From: Bacteroidales bacterium GP3
GTDB taxonomy: Bacteria > Bacteroidota > Bacteroidia > Bacteroidales > Muribaculaceae
Length of the DNA: 41,725 nt
Direction of reading: 5' to 3'
Assembly (NCBI GenBank): GCA_001701075.1
Contig: DAAK01000079.1
Location: 1-41,725 of the forward strand
Under the pieces are notes generated by a model. It worked only from the letters and a program-made list of their open reading frames with translations, ran no database searches and was not told the DNA's origin. The position numbers were made by a program, and so were the translations under genes. Positions 34,625-41,725 of this stretch are shown here, in pieces; the stretch's first letter is position 1; each line of letters opens with the position of its first letter.

Positions 34625-35371
34625 ATGGAAAAAGATTATTTTGCAAATAGAAAAACCGTAAGATCCTACAAGAAGCAGCATATCCCTGAGGATCTTTTAG
34701 ATAGCATACTTGAGCGTGCCATGCGTGCGCCTACATGCGGCAATATGCAGCTCTATAGCGTCATTGTGACAAGAGATCCCGAGAGACTTGAACTTCTTGC
34801 CAAAGAGCATTTCAATCAACCGGCGTCCACTGGCGCAGACGTAATCCTTACTATTTGTGCGGATTTCAATCGCTTTACCGAATGGTGCGAAGCAAGCGGC
34901 GCAAAACCGGGCTACGACAATTTCCATTCCTTCATAATGGCACTCACTGATGCCGTCATATATGCGCAGCAAATTGTTACCATAGCAGAAATGGAAGGTC
35001 TCGGCTCGTGCTATCTCGGCACTGTCAATTATAATGCAAAGCAGATATCAGAAATGCTTGATTTGCCCAATCTCGTAGTGCCCGTAGCATCCCTCTCGCT
35101 TGGTTATCCTGCAGACAACGACGAAGAGCAATGCGAGCGTCTACCCCTCGAGGCTATAAGACATAACGAGACTTATCGTCACGACTCGAAGGAAGAGATA
35201 ATGGAGCTTTTCAAGGCAAAGGATGACTTCGCTCCAAACAAGCAATTCGTAGAAGAAAATGGCAAAGACTCTCTCGCCCAGGTCTTCACCGACATCCGCT
35301 ATCCCCAATCCGTCAATAAGGAAGTCACCGCCGCCTTCCTCTCCCTCCTCAAAGAAAAACACTTCCTATAA
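34625..35371 (+). CDS. Nitroreductase-family FMN oxidoreductase
   Basis: In this 248-aa protein the N-terminal FANRKTVRSYKKQHIPEDLLDSILERAMRAPTCGNMQ has the Arg-rich FMN-phosphate-binding RxxVRxY block and the APTCGN block of NfsA-like nitroreductases. GLGSCYLGTVNYNAKQISEMLDLPNLVVPVASLSLGYP is the characteristic second half. It reduces nitro- or quinone-type substrates with NAD(P)H in the cytoplasm; the physiological substrate is unknown. It has its own promoter and is followed 14 bp later by the YjbQ-family gene, so the two probably share a transcript. Confidence 0.9.
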   Translation: MEKDYFANRKTVRSYKKQHIPEDLLDSILERAMRAPTCGNMQLYSVIVTRDPERLELLAKEHFNQPASTGADVILTICADFNRFTEWCEASGAKPGYDNFHSFIMALTDAVIYAQQIVTIAEMEGLGSCYLGTVNYNAKQISEMLDLPNLVVPVASLSLGYPADNDEEQCERLPLEAIRHNETYRHDSKEEIMELFKAKDDFAPNKQFVEENGKDSLAQVFTDIRYPQSVNKEVTAAFLSLLKEKHFL

Positions 35372-35385
35372 TCCCCAATCCTTTT

Positions 35386-35799
35386 ATGATAATTCAATCA
35401 GAATTCCGACTTAAACCATTTCCAAGAGGTTGCCACCTGATAACGGGCGAAATACTCCGTAATCTCCCCTCTCCTCTTCCAGAGGTTGGTCTTCTCAACA
35501 TATTTGTGAAACACACATCCTGCGGTCTGACTATAAACGAAAACGCTGATCCAGATGTCCGTCATGACCTCGACAAGATACTCGACCATATAGTGCCTGA
35601 AAACCAGCCCTATTATTATCATACAATGGAAGGCCTCGATGACATGCCGGCTCATGCAAAAGCCACCCTGACCGACGTGTCCCTTACCATCCCAATCACA
35701 AATGGCCGACTAAATCTCGGCACATGGCAAGGCATCTTCCTCTGCGAATTCCGCGACTACGGCGGCTCCCGCTCTCTCGTCCTAACTATTTACTCCTAA
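35386..35799 (+). CDS. YjbQ/UPF0047 family protein
   Basis: This 137-aa protein is of typical length for the YjbQ family. Family features are FVKHTSCGLTINENADPDVRHDL (residues ~41-63), MPAHAKATLTDVSLTIPI (His and Asp in the putative active site, ~85-102) and the C-terminal GTWQGIFLCEFRDYGGSR. Some members have weak thiamine-phosphate synthase activity, but the real role is not settled. A perfect 16-bp tandem duplication covers its stop codon (35790-35821). Confidence 0.92.
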   Translation: MIIQSEFRLKPFPRGCHLITGEILRNLPSPLPEVGLLNIFVKHTSCGLTINENADPDVRHDLDKILDHIVPENQPYYYHTMEGLDDMPAHAKATLTDVSLTIPITNGRLNLGTWQGIFLCEFRDYGGSRSLVLTIYS

Positions 35800-35821
35800 C
35801 GATTCTTACTCCTAACGATTC
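35790..35821. repeat. Perfect 16-bp tandem duplication at the yjbQ stop
   Basis: TTACTCCTAACGATTC occurs at 35790-35805 and again immediately at 35806-35821. The first copy includes the TAA stop of the YjbQ-family gene. A similar AACTCTTAACTCT-type repetitive stretch lies further on at about 35944-35972. Confidence 0.9.
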
Positions 35822-35987
35822 CCGAAGCAAACGCTAAGTCTGATTATTGAGAATGTGTATATGGAAGGGCGGCTTTGGTGAGATAGAGAGAAAATGTATG
35901 AAATTTTGACGGGGTGGTGTATGATTTTTTGACACCCTTACCATAACTCTTAACTCTCAACCCTTAACTCTTAAACATTTATGTTTT

Positions 35988-36002
35988 TGGCACGCTGATT
36001 GA
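35988..36002 (+). promoter_or_regulatory. Candidate sigma-54 promoter of the efflux operon
   Basis: TTTGGCACGCTGATTGAA matches the sigma-54 consensus TGGCACG-N4-TTGCW except for A in place of C in the -12 GC. The -24 GG (35989-35990) and the -12 position (36001-36002) are separated by the required 10 bp. No TAnnTTTG alternative is seen. Predicted transcription would start only ~5 nt before the tolC ATG, which is a weakness of this call. Confidence 0.45.
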
Positions 36003-36018
36003 ATGTATTATCAGCGTT

Positions 36019-37341
36019 ATGAAAAAAATATTTACATCATTATCTATCGTACTTTCCCTAACGGGTTACGCCCAAGAACCTTGGAGCATGGAGAAGTGTA
36101 TGGCTTACGCTGCCGATCATGCCTCGTCTGTGGTTCAAGCCCGCTGGGATGTATCTTCTGCAACTGCGACCCGAAACGAGGCTCTTGCTGATTTCTTCCC
36201 TTCCGTGTCTGCACAGGTCGGTTCACAGTTCAGCTGGGGACGAAACATCGATCCGGAAACCAATACCTATAACGACATCACAACCTTCAACAATGGTTAT
36301 GGTCTCTATGCCTCATTGACTCTCTTTGATGGTGGGCAGACCTTAAACCGCTATCGTCAAGCTCGGAACGAAAGAAAACGGATGCTCAACTCTGTTGAGA
36401 TGAAACGCGATGATAGCGCAATAGCCGCCATGATGGCCTACGCGGATGCCGTCTACTATCATAATTCCATTAAGATTGCGGAAGACAAACTCCACCAAAG
36501 CGAAGGGATGTTGATGCTTACCAAAAGTCAGGAAGAGTTGGGACTGAAGGGAGTTCCTGAAGTGGTGGAAGCGGAAGCTACTGTTGCCAACGATAAATAT
36601 TCCTTGGTGCATCAGCAAAACCTCTATGCTCAGGCTATGCTCTCACTTAAATCTGCAATGAACTACCCCACTGCCCAACCACTCGACATAGACACGACAT
36701 ACACTCCAACGCCGACTATAAGCCCTGAGGAAAATGCCGAAAGTATCTACGCAGTGGCTCTCAACACAAATCCAAAGGCAATAAATGCTCAGATGCAGGC
36801 TGTCTCAAGCAAATACGCCTACGACATTGCCAAAGGTTATCTGATGCCAGTCTTGAGCCTGAATGCCGGTATATCGACATCTTACTTCAAAAATCTGAGT
36901 GGTGACTATTCAACTCCAATGTTTGGCGAACAATTCCGTAACAACCGAGGAGAATATATTGCCGCTACCCTCTCAATTCCTATTTTCAACGGACTCAGTG
37001 CTGTTTCCGGGAAAAAACGAGCCAAATTTGCTTATGAGCAAGCAAAAGAGCAACTCAATGAGCAGCAAAGAAAACTGCACGATGAGATTGCCTCAGCTGT
37101 TATGGACCGCGACGGTTACGCTATGGAAATACTTTCACTGAAAGCCAAGGTAGATGCTGACGCGGAAGCATATCGACTCAATAAACGCAAATATGAGGAA
37201 GGTCTCCTCTCTCTCATAGACCTCCAACTTTCAGCAAACACATATTTCTCCTCAAGAGTGGAACTTCTCCAGAAGCATATGCTATACTTATTGAAAGATA
37301 AACTCGTAGAATATTATAAAGGAAACAAATTATGGATGTAA
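36019..37341 (+). CDS. TolC-family outer-membrane efflux protein
   Basis: This 440-aa protein has a signal peptide (MKKIFTSLSIVLSLTGYAQ) followed by the two-fold TolC repeat. The first half includes EALADFFPSVSAQVGSQFSWGRNID and LTLFDGGQTLNRYRQARNERK; the second includes LSIPIFNGLSAVSGKKRAKFAYEQAKEQL and the closing LNKRKYEEGLLSLIDLQLSANTYF. The L-x-x-P-x-F/L-N/D-G-G motifs mark the beta-strand to helix turns. It forms the outer-membrane exit duct for the adaptor and ABC permease downstream. Its gene overlaps the adaptor gene by 10 bp. Confidence 0.95.
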   Translation: MKKIFTSLSIVLSLTGYAQEPWSMEKCMAYAADHASSVVQARWDVSSATATRNEALADFFPSVSAQVGSQFSWGRNIDPETNTYNDITTFNNGYGLYASLTLFDGGQTLNRYRQARNERKRMLNSVEMKRDDSAIAAMMAYADAVYYHNSIKIAEDKLHQSEGMLMLTKSQEELGLKGVPEVVEAEATVANDKYSLVHQQNLYAQAMLSLKSAMNYPTAQPLDIDTTYTPTPTISPEENAESIYAVALNTNPKAINAQMQAVSSKYAYDIAKGYLMPVLSLNAGISTSYFKNLSGDYSTPMFGEQFRNNRGEYIAATLSIPIFNGLSAVSGKKRAKFAYEQAKEQLNEQQRKLHDEIASAVMDRDGYAMEILSLKAKVDADAEAYRLNKRKYEEGLLSLIDLQLSANTYFSSRVELLQKHMLYLLKDKLVEYYKGNKLWM

Positions 37342-38594
37342 AAATAGAAAGACCCAAGGGTATCAAGGGTATAAAGTCAAAATATTGGGTATATATCGGT
37401 TGCGGATTGGTTGCCGTGGCACTAATCATATGGCTCGCCACCAGCGATATTGCCTCGACATATAAAGTAGAAAGGACCGGTCTAAATATGGCAGATGTAA
37501 AATTACAGAAATTTGATGATTATGTTAGGGTTGATGGTAGGGTTGAACCTATCAGTACTGTCCAGATTAGTCCTGAAGAAGGGGGGATAGTGATGGAGAA
37601 GGTGGTTGAGGAAGGTTCTCAGGTACATAAAGGGGATGTGATAATACGCATGAGCAACAGCAATCTTGATCTTCAGATCTTGAATGCAGAGGCAGAACTT
37701 GCTGAAAAACAGAATATCTTGCGCAATACACAGATATCTATGGAGCAAGATAGGCTAAACAACCGGACAGAGCAAGCCCAACTTGACCTGGAAGTGCAGA
37801 GAAAATATCGCGCCTATCAGCAAAAGAAAAAACTCTATGACGACAAACTGATTGCAAAAGAAGACTATATTCAGGCAAAGGAAGACTATGAACTTGCTAT
37901 GAAACGTCAAAGCCTTATCAATCAACGGCTCAACCAAGATAGCATCTATCGGTTGGCACAGGTGGATCAAATGGAAGACAATCTCTCCAATATGCAGCAG
38001 AACATCCAGTTGATTCGTCGCCGTAAAGAGAGCATGAATGTTGTGAGTCCTATCGACGGTGAACTCGGGCTCCTTGACGTGGAACTCGGACAAAGCATCT
38101 CAGCGGGTCAAAAGATAGGCCAGATCAACGATCTTACCAATTACAAAGTTACTGGACAGATTGATGAACATTATCTCGACCGAGTACATAAAGATCTGAC
38201 CGCAACTTCAGCACGCAACGACAAAGATATGAACCTGCGGCTACGCAAGGTCTTTCCGGAAGTGAAGGATGGTAAATTCAAAGTTGAATTCGTATTCACA
38301 GACAAAGTACCCGAAAAGATTAGAAGCGGCCAGACCTGCTACCTAAGTTTACAACTCGGACAACCCGTGGATGCCGTGGTAATTCCGAAAGGAACATTCT
38401 ATTCTACAACGGGTGGGAAATGGATATTCGTAGTTGACTCTTCCGGCAAAAAAGCCTATAGACGCAACATCCGTCTCGGTCGCCAGAACCCTGAATACTA
38501 CGAAGTCCTCGAGGGTCTCGAACCAGGAGAACGTGTGATTACCAACGGCTATGAATCTTACGGCGATGCCACTGTATTAAATATAAAAGATTAA
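37332..38594 (+). CDS. HlyD/AcrA-type periplasmic adaptor (membrane fusion protein)
   Basis: In this 420-aa protein a single N-terminal membrane anchor (residues ~19-37, WVYIGCGLVAVALIIWLA) follows a short basic cytoplasmic segment. A biotinyl-lipoyl-like half (VDGRVEPISTVQISPEEGGIVMEKVVEEGSQVHKGDVIIRM) comes next, then a long alpha-helical hairpin (~100-225, rich in Gln, Lys and Glu), the second lipoyl half (NVVSPIDGELGLLDVELGQSISAGQKIGQI) and beta-barrel and membrane-proximal domains. It links the inner-membrane permease to TolC. The start overlaps the end of tolC, so the two are co-translated. Confidence 0.94.
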   Translation: MDVKIERPKGIKGIKSKYWVYIGCGLVAVALIIWLATSDIASTYKVERTGLNMADVKLQKFDDYVRVDGRVEPISTVQISPEEGGIVMEKVVEEGSQVHKGDVIIRMSNSNLDLQILNAEAELAEKQNILRNTQISMEQDRLNNRTEQAQLDLEVQRKYRAYQQKKKLYDDKLIAKEDYIQAKEDYELAMKRQSLINQRLNQDSIYRLAQVDQMEDNLSNMQQNIQLIRRRKESMNVVSPIDGELGLLDVELGQSISAGQKIGQINDLTNYKVTGQIDEHYLDRVHKDLTATSARNDKDMNLRLRKVFPEVKDGKFKVEFVFTDKVPEKIRSGQTCYLSLQLGQPVDAVVIPKGTFYSTTGGKWIFVVDSSGKKAYRRNIRLGRQNPEYYEVLEGLEPGERVITNGYESYGDATVLNIKD

Positions 38595-38793
38595 TTAATA
38601 AAGATCAATGATCAATTCAACTTTCGCAAGCGAAAGTTGATGTTTAAAAGTTTAAGTGTTTAATCGTTTAGTTCTTATGCAAATATAATGCATGGTCTGA
38701 TTACTAATTAAGATATCATCTAGACTAAACTTCTTAAACAATTAAACGATTAAACCAAATTAAGTTGAGAGAAACGAAACTTAAATTAACAAT
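38595..38793. repeat. Inverted-repeat-rich gap inside the efflux operon
   Basis: This 199-bp gap holds a perfect 11-bp inverted repeat with a 2-nt centre (38617-38627 and 38630-38640, TCAACTTTCGC and complement). It also has a larger imperfect inverted repeat, in which GTTTAATCGTTTA at 38658-38670 mirrors TAAACGATTAAAC at 38743-38755. The same 13-mer occurs after iorA and before the ABC ATPase gene. There is no T run typical of a terminator, so transcription may continue into the permease. Confidence 0.65.
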
Positions 38794-41142
38794 ATGAAAT
38801 CGTATTTTAAATTTTTAAGCAGAAACAAAGCCTACGCCGCCATCGACGTATTCGGATTGGCGATAAGCATGATGTTCGTGGTGCTTATAGGCTGCTATAC
38901 ATGGCAGGAAACCCACGTCGACAAACAGCACTACAAAGCCGACCGCATGTATTATCTCGGATTGAGTTTTGATGGAGATAATACAATGGGCACTCATTGG
39001 TATTTACAATACCTATTAAAAGACAAATTCCCGGAAATAGAATCTTCCACTGCCATTTTCAGAAACAACAGATGGTTGACTTATGATGATAAGCAGATAG
39101 AAACATCCTGTTATTTCGTGGATTCAACTTTCTATGATATCTTCGACTTCAAACTGATTCAGGGAGACCCTAAGACCGTTCTCGACAATCCGTCAAACAT
39201 TGTCGTCACTCCGGAATACGCTCGTAAGGTTTGGGGTGATGTTGACCCTATGGGCAAAAGCATTGTGTTTAATGTGGAGGAAGAACCCTTTGTGGTTGCT
39301 GGTGTGATGGAACCAATGAAAAATACCTCTTTCATGACCTATGACAATAAACCCATAGACATGCTCCTGAATTTTTCAATGTTGAAATATGTCAACTGGT
39401 CTTTGGTTGACTCACGAATGGGAAATGCAACAGGCTCGGAAGTGATACTTTTAGCAAAAGAAGGACATGACCTAACCAAAAGCAAGAAGGAATATGAGGA
39501 AGCCATTAAAGACGCTTACTGGATTTTGAATCTTCCAGGTGAAAATGTCCATCTCGAAGTGTACCCCTTCCAAGATGTGTATTTTTCTGAAATGGGTTCC
39601 GGCCATGTCAATTTCGGTGATGCTAAACTCATTAAGCTCCTTTTTGGAATAGGTTTAGTGATACTGTTGTTTGCTATAATGAATTATATCAATCTGACGG
39701 TTGCACTCGCAGGGAAGCGAGCAAAAGAGATGGCTACACGCCGACTTCTCGGTGAAAGTAGAAACCAGATAATGTGGAGACTTATTGGAGAAAGCACCAT
39801 CCTTTGCTGCTTCTCAATGCTATTGGGAATCGGACTCGCCTTTCTGATGGAACCATATGCTTCGGCATTGCTAAAAACACCTCTCGATATCATCGGATGC
39901 CTCAACGTAACCACCATTTCATTCCTTCTGGTTGTTCTCCTGATAATGAGTTTTGCTTCAGGCATTATTCCTGCCATCATGCTCTCTTCAATGAAACCAA
40001 TTGAGGCGGTTAAAGGTGCTTTCAAGAGGAAATACAATATGGTTTTCGGGAAAATTTTTATAGTGATACAGAATATTGCTACTATCACGATGATTGCATG
40101 TGCTCTCACAATGTATCTTCAGGTCCGACATCTTATAGAGGCTCCTCTTGGATATAATACCAAAGGAATTATCAGCATACCTTTTATTCATACTGAAAAT
40201 AAGGAAACCGATGGCAAACTTTTAAGGGATGAGCTCTTGAAACTTCCATGCGTGGAGAAGGTTAGTTTCTCATGCGGCACTCCGCATAGCAGGGGAAACA
40301 ACAACACTATGACTTATGAAGGACGCACAATTTCATTCCAGACTTTTATTTGTGACACTGTATTTTTCGATATGCTTGGATTGAAGTTAATCAAAGATAA
40401 TCATGTTGCGTCTGACATAAAACACTATCTTAATCAGCAATCAATTAATGAACTCGGCCTTAATGAAGATGCCACAGATTATCCTTATTACGACGAGCGA
40501 CCAGCTATAGCTGGAATCATAGAAGATTTCAAAATTGGAAATGTATTGTCTGACCAACATCCTTTGCGTGTTGTTGTGACCAAACCTTTTGATATTTTTA
40601 TTCCATGGCATGTCCTGATAAAGATCAATGGTGATGAGCAGGAGGCTCTCGAACAAGTTAAAGCAGTGTGGGAGAAAATATATTCCACGGAAACGTCAGA
40701 CTCCACTTTCGAAAAGTCCTATATAAGTCAACAGATTGAGGATGATTTCGAAAATCAGAAGCAGTTGTCTACTATCCTTACCATCTTCGCCCTTATTGCC
40801 ATCATGATATCAATGCTTGGACTAATGGCGATGAGCACATACTATGTTCGCCAACGATCAGCCGACATTGCTGTCCATAAAGTGATGGGAGGAACGAGCG
40901 CGGAAGTGCTGACCAAACTTGTACGCACCTTCATGCTATATGTGCTTCTCGCCGCTATTCTGTCAATTCCAATCATCTACTATGTGATGAACGACTGGCT
41001 ATCGCAGTTCAGCTACCGCATCAGCGTCTATTGGTGGATTTACGCAGCCTCCGCTCTTCTCGCCATTATAATCTGCTTTGTATCAGTCGTGACCCAATGC
41101 AGCAAAGCCGCCAATACCAACCCAATAAACTCACTCAAATAA
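38794..41142 (+). CDS. MacB/FtsX-type ABC transporter permease
   Basis: This 782-aa protein has two FtsX-type four-helix units. An N-terminal helix (~12-35, AYAAIDVFGLAISMMFVVLIG) leads into a MacB-like periplasmic domain (~36-280, with DSTFYDIFDFKLIQGDPKTVLDNPSNIVVTPEYARKVWGD). Helices at ~285-415 end in the coupling segment MLSSMKPIEAVKG. A second periplasmic domain is followed by terminal helices (LTIFALIAIMISMLGLMAMSTYYVRQRSADIAVHKVMGGT...). This double layout is typical of Bacteroidetes permeases paired with HlyD and TolC. It likely exports a peptide, lipid or drug-like compound by mechanotransmission; the substrate is unknown. Confidence 0.94.
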   Translation: MKSYFKFLSRNKAYAAIDVFGLAISMMFVVLIGCYTWQETHVDKQHYKADRMYYLGLSFDGDNTMGTHWYLQYLLKDKFPEIESSTAIFRNNRWLTYDDKQIETSCYFVDSTFYDIFDFKLIQGDPKTVLDNPSNIVVTPEYARKVWGDVDPMGKSIVFNVEEEPFVVAGVMEPMKNTSFMTYDNKPIDMLLNFSMLKYVNWSLVDSRMGNATGSEVILLAKEGHDLTKSKKEYEEAIKDAYWILNLPGENVHLEVYPFQDVYFSEMGSGHVNFGDAKLIKLLFGIGLVILLFAIMNYINLTVALAGKRAKEMATRRLLGESRNQIMWRLIGESTILCCFSMLLGIGLAFLMEPYASALLKTPLDIIGCLNVTTISFLLVVLLIMSFASGIIPAIMLSSMKPIEAVKGAFKRKYNMVFGKIFIVIQNIATITMIACALTMYLQVRHLIEAPLGYNTKGIISIPFIHTENKETDGKLLRDELLKLPCVEKVSFSCGTPHSRGNNNTMTYEGRTISFQTFICDTVFFDMLGLKLIKDNHVASDIKHYLNQQSINELGLNEDATDYPYYDERPAIAGIIEDFKIGNVLSDQHPLRVVVTKPFDIFIPWHVLIKINGDEQEALEQVKAVWEKIYSTETSDSTFEKSYISQQIEDDFENQKQLSTILTIFALIAIMISMLGLMAMSTYYVRQRSADIAVHKVMGGTSAEVLTKLVRTFMLYVLLAAILSIPIIYYVMNDWLSQFSYRISVYWWIYAASALLAIIICFVSVVTQCSKAANTNPINSLK

Positions 41143-41171
41143 CAAATAAACAATTAAACGATTAAACAAAC

Positions 41172-41725
41172 ATGATACAAATAGAAAATCTTACCAAAAC
41201 ATTCCGTACCGATGAAGTGGAGACATTAGCTCTCCGCGGTATATCACTCGACATCCAAAAAGGAGAATTCGTAGGCATCATGGGTCCCTCAGGATGCGGA
41301 AAATCTACACTCCTCAACATACTTGGACTTCTTGACAATCCTACAGACGGCAAATATATCCTCAACGATCAGGAGATATCTAATCTTAAGGAAAAAGACC
41401 GCACCGCATTCCGCAAAGGAAAGATCGGTTTCGTGTTCCAGAACTTCAATTTGATTGATGAACTGAACATCGAAGAAAATGTAGAACTCCCCTTAAAATA
41501 TCTTAAGATCGGAGCAAAAGAAAGAAAAGAAAGAGTGAAAGAGGCTCTCAAACGCATGAATATCGAGCACAGGGCAAAACATTTCCCACAGCAATTATCC
41601 GGAGGTCAGCAACAACGCGCCGCCATTGCACGCGCTGTTGTCACAAGACCGGAGCTTATCTTAGCAGATGAACCGACCGGAAACCTTGACTCTGTCAACG
41701 GCAAGGAAGTGATGGAACTCCTCAC
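41172..41725 (+). CDS. ABC transporter ATP-binding protein (LolD/MacB type, partial)
   Basis: The gene is cut by the window end after ~184 codons. The Walker A motif GPSGCGKST is at residues ~39-47, the Q-loop is in FVFQNFNLID, the signature LSGGQQQRAAIARA and Walker B LILADEPTGNLDS. These place it in the LolD/MacB subgroup that drives FtsX-type permeases. It starts 29 bp after the permease stop. That gap again contains the TAAACGATTAAAC repeat. It should energise the permease upstream. Confidence 0.96.
   Translation, partial: MIQIENLTKTFRTDEVETLALRGISLDIQKGEFVGIMGPSGCGKSTLLNILGLLDNPTDGKYILNDQEISNLKEKDRTAFRKGKIGFVFQNFNLIDELNIEENVELPLKYLKIGAKERKERVKEALKRMNIEHRAKHFPQQLSGGQQQRAAIARAVVTRPELILADEPTGNLDSVNGKEVMELL

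Noticed and set aside
35922..35940. GGGTG/CACCC hairpin as terminator of the nitroreductase-yjbQ unit
   Set aside because: Only 5 bp of stem with a long loop, and the T run lies in the loop rather than after the stem.
36003..36191. 62-codon ORF starting just ahead of tolC in another frame
   Set aside because: It overlaps the tolC signal-peptide coding region; tolC in its own frame has a complete signal peptide and family motifs.

Overview
This window looks like chromosomal DNA from an anaerobic gut or oral Bacteroidales bacterium. The evidence is an outer-membrane SusC/SusD pair with a propeller-type regulator, Bacteroidetes-type promoters (-7 TAnnTTTG with TTTG or TTG about 19-20 bp upstream) at many genes, a PG_1098-type methyltransferase, and an etfB-etfA-acyl-CoA dehydrogenase cluster like that of Porphyromonas gingivalis. 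The exact genus cannot be read from the sequence. No rRNA, tRNA, CRISPR array, transposase or phage gene was found.

Layout. (1) 1-3998: the end of the methylmalonyl-CoA mutase large subunit with a strong terminator, then a PD40-type secreted protein overlapping a PHP-family phosphatase, then convergent nhaA. (2) 4114-13031: a fermentation region. etfB-etfA-acyl-CoA dehydrogenase is transcribed behind a structured leader and ends at a strong terminator. A second cluster follows with its own promoter: 2-oxoacid (indolepyruvate-type) ferredoxin oxidoreductase iorA-iorB, a class I/II aminotransferase and a CoA-transferase. Together these could run transamination, oxidative decarboxylation to an acyl-CoA, and CoA transfer, with the Etf/dehydrogenase pair as a possible electron sink. 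(3) 13176-18443: a less familiar stretch with a 1000-aa AlbA_2 protein that also has a probable WYL-like C-terminus, a translationally overlapping GNAT acetyltransferase, and an XRE-type regulator preceded by an AT-rich gap holding twelve TTGCAA palindromes. (4) 18895-26091: housekeeping genes (PG_1098-type methyltransferase, hemW, alaS) and an MscS-type channel. (5) 26155-34162: susD, susC and a membrane-anchored AraC-type regulator that has the usual Reg_prop/Y_Y_Y sensor but no recognisable histidine kinase or receiver domain. A pair of direct repeats 21 bp apart sits just upstream of the susC -7 element. (6) 34338-35799: a candidate ~147-nt small RNA with its own promoter and terminator, then a nitroreductase and a YjbQ-family protein. 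(7) 35989-41725: an efflux operon (TolC, HlyD-type adaptor, MacB/FtsX-type permease, ABC ATPase cut by the window end), preceded by a near-match to a sigma-54 promoter.

The points most worth following up are the TTGCAA array with its XRE gene, the kinase-less SusCD regulator with its candidate operator, the small RNA candidate at 34352-34498, the AlbA_2/WYL-GNAT pair, and the leader hairpin of the etf operon. All functional statements are homology judgements made by eye; no database search was run.
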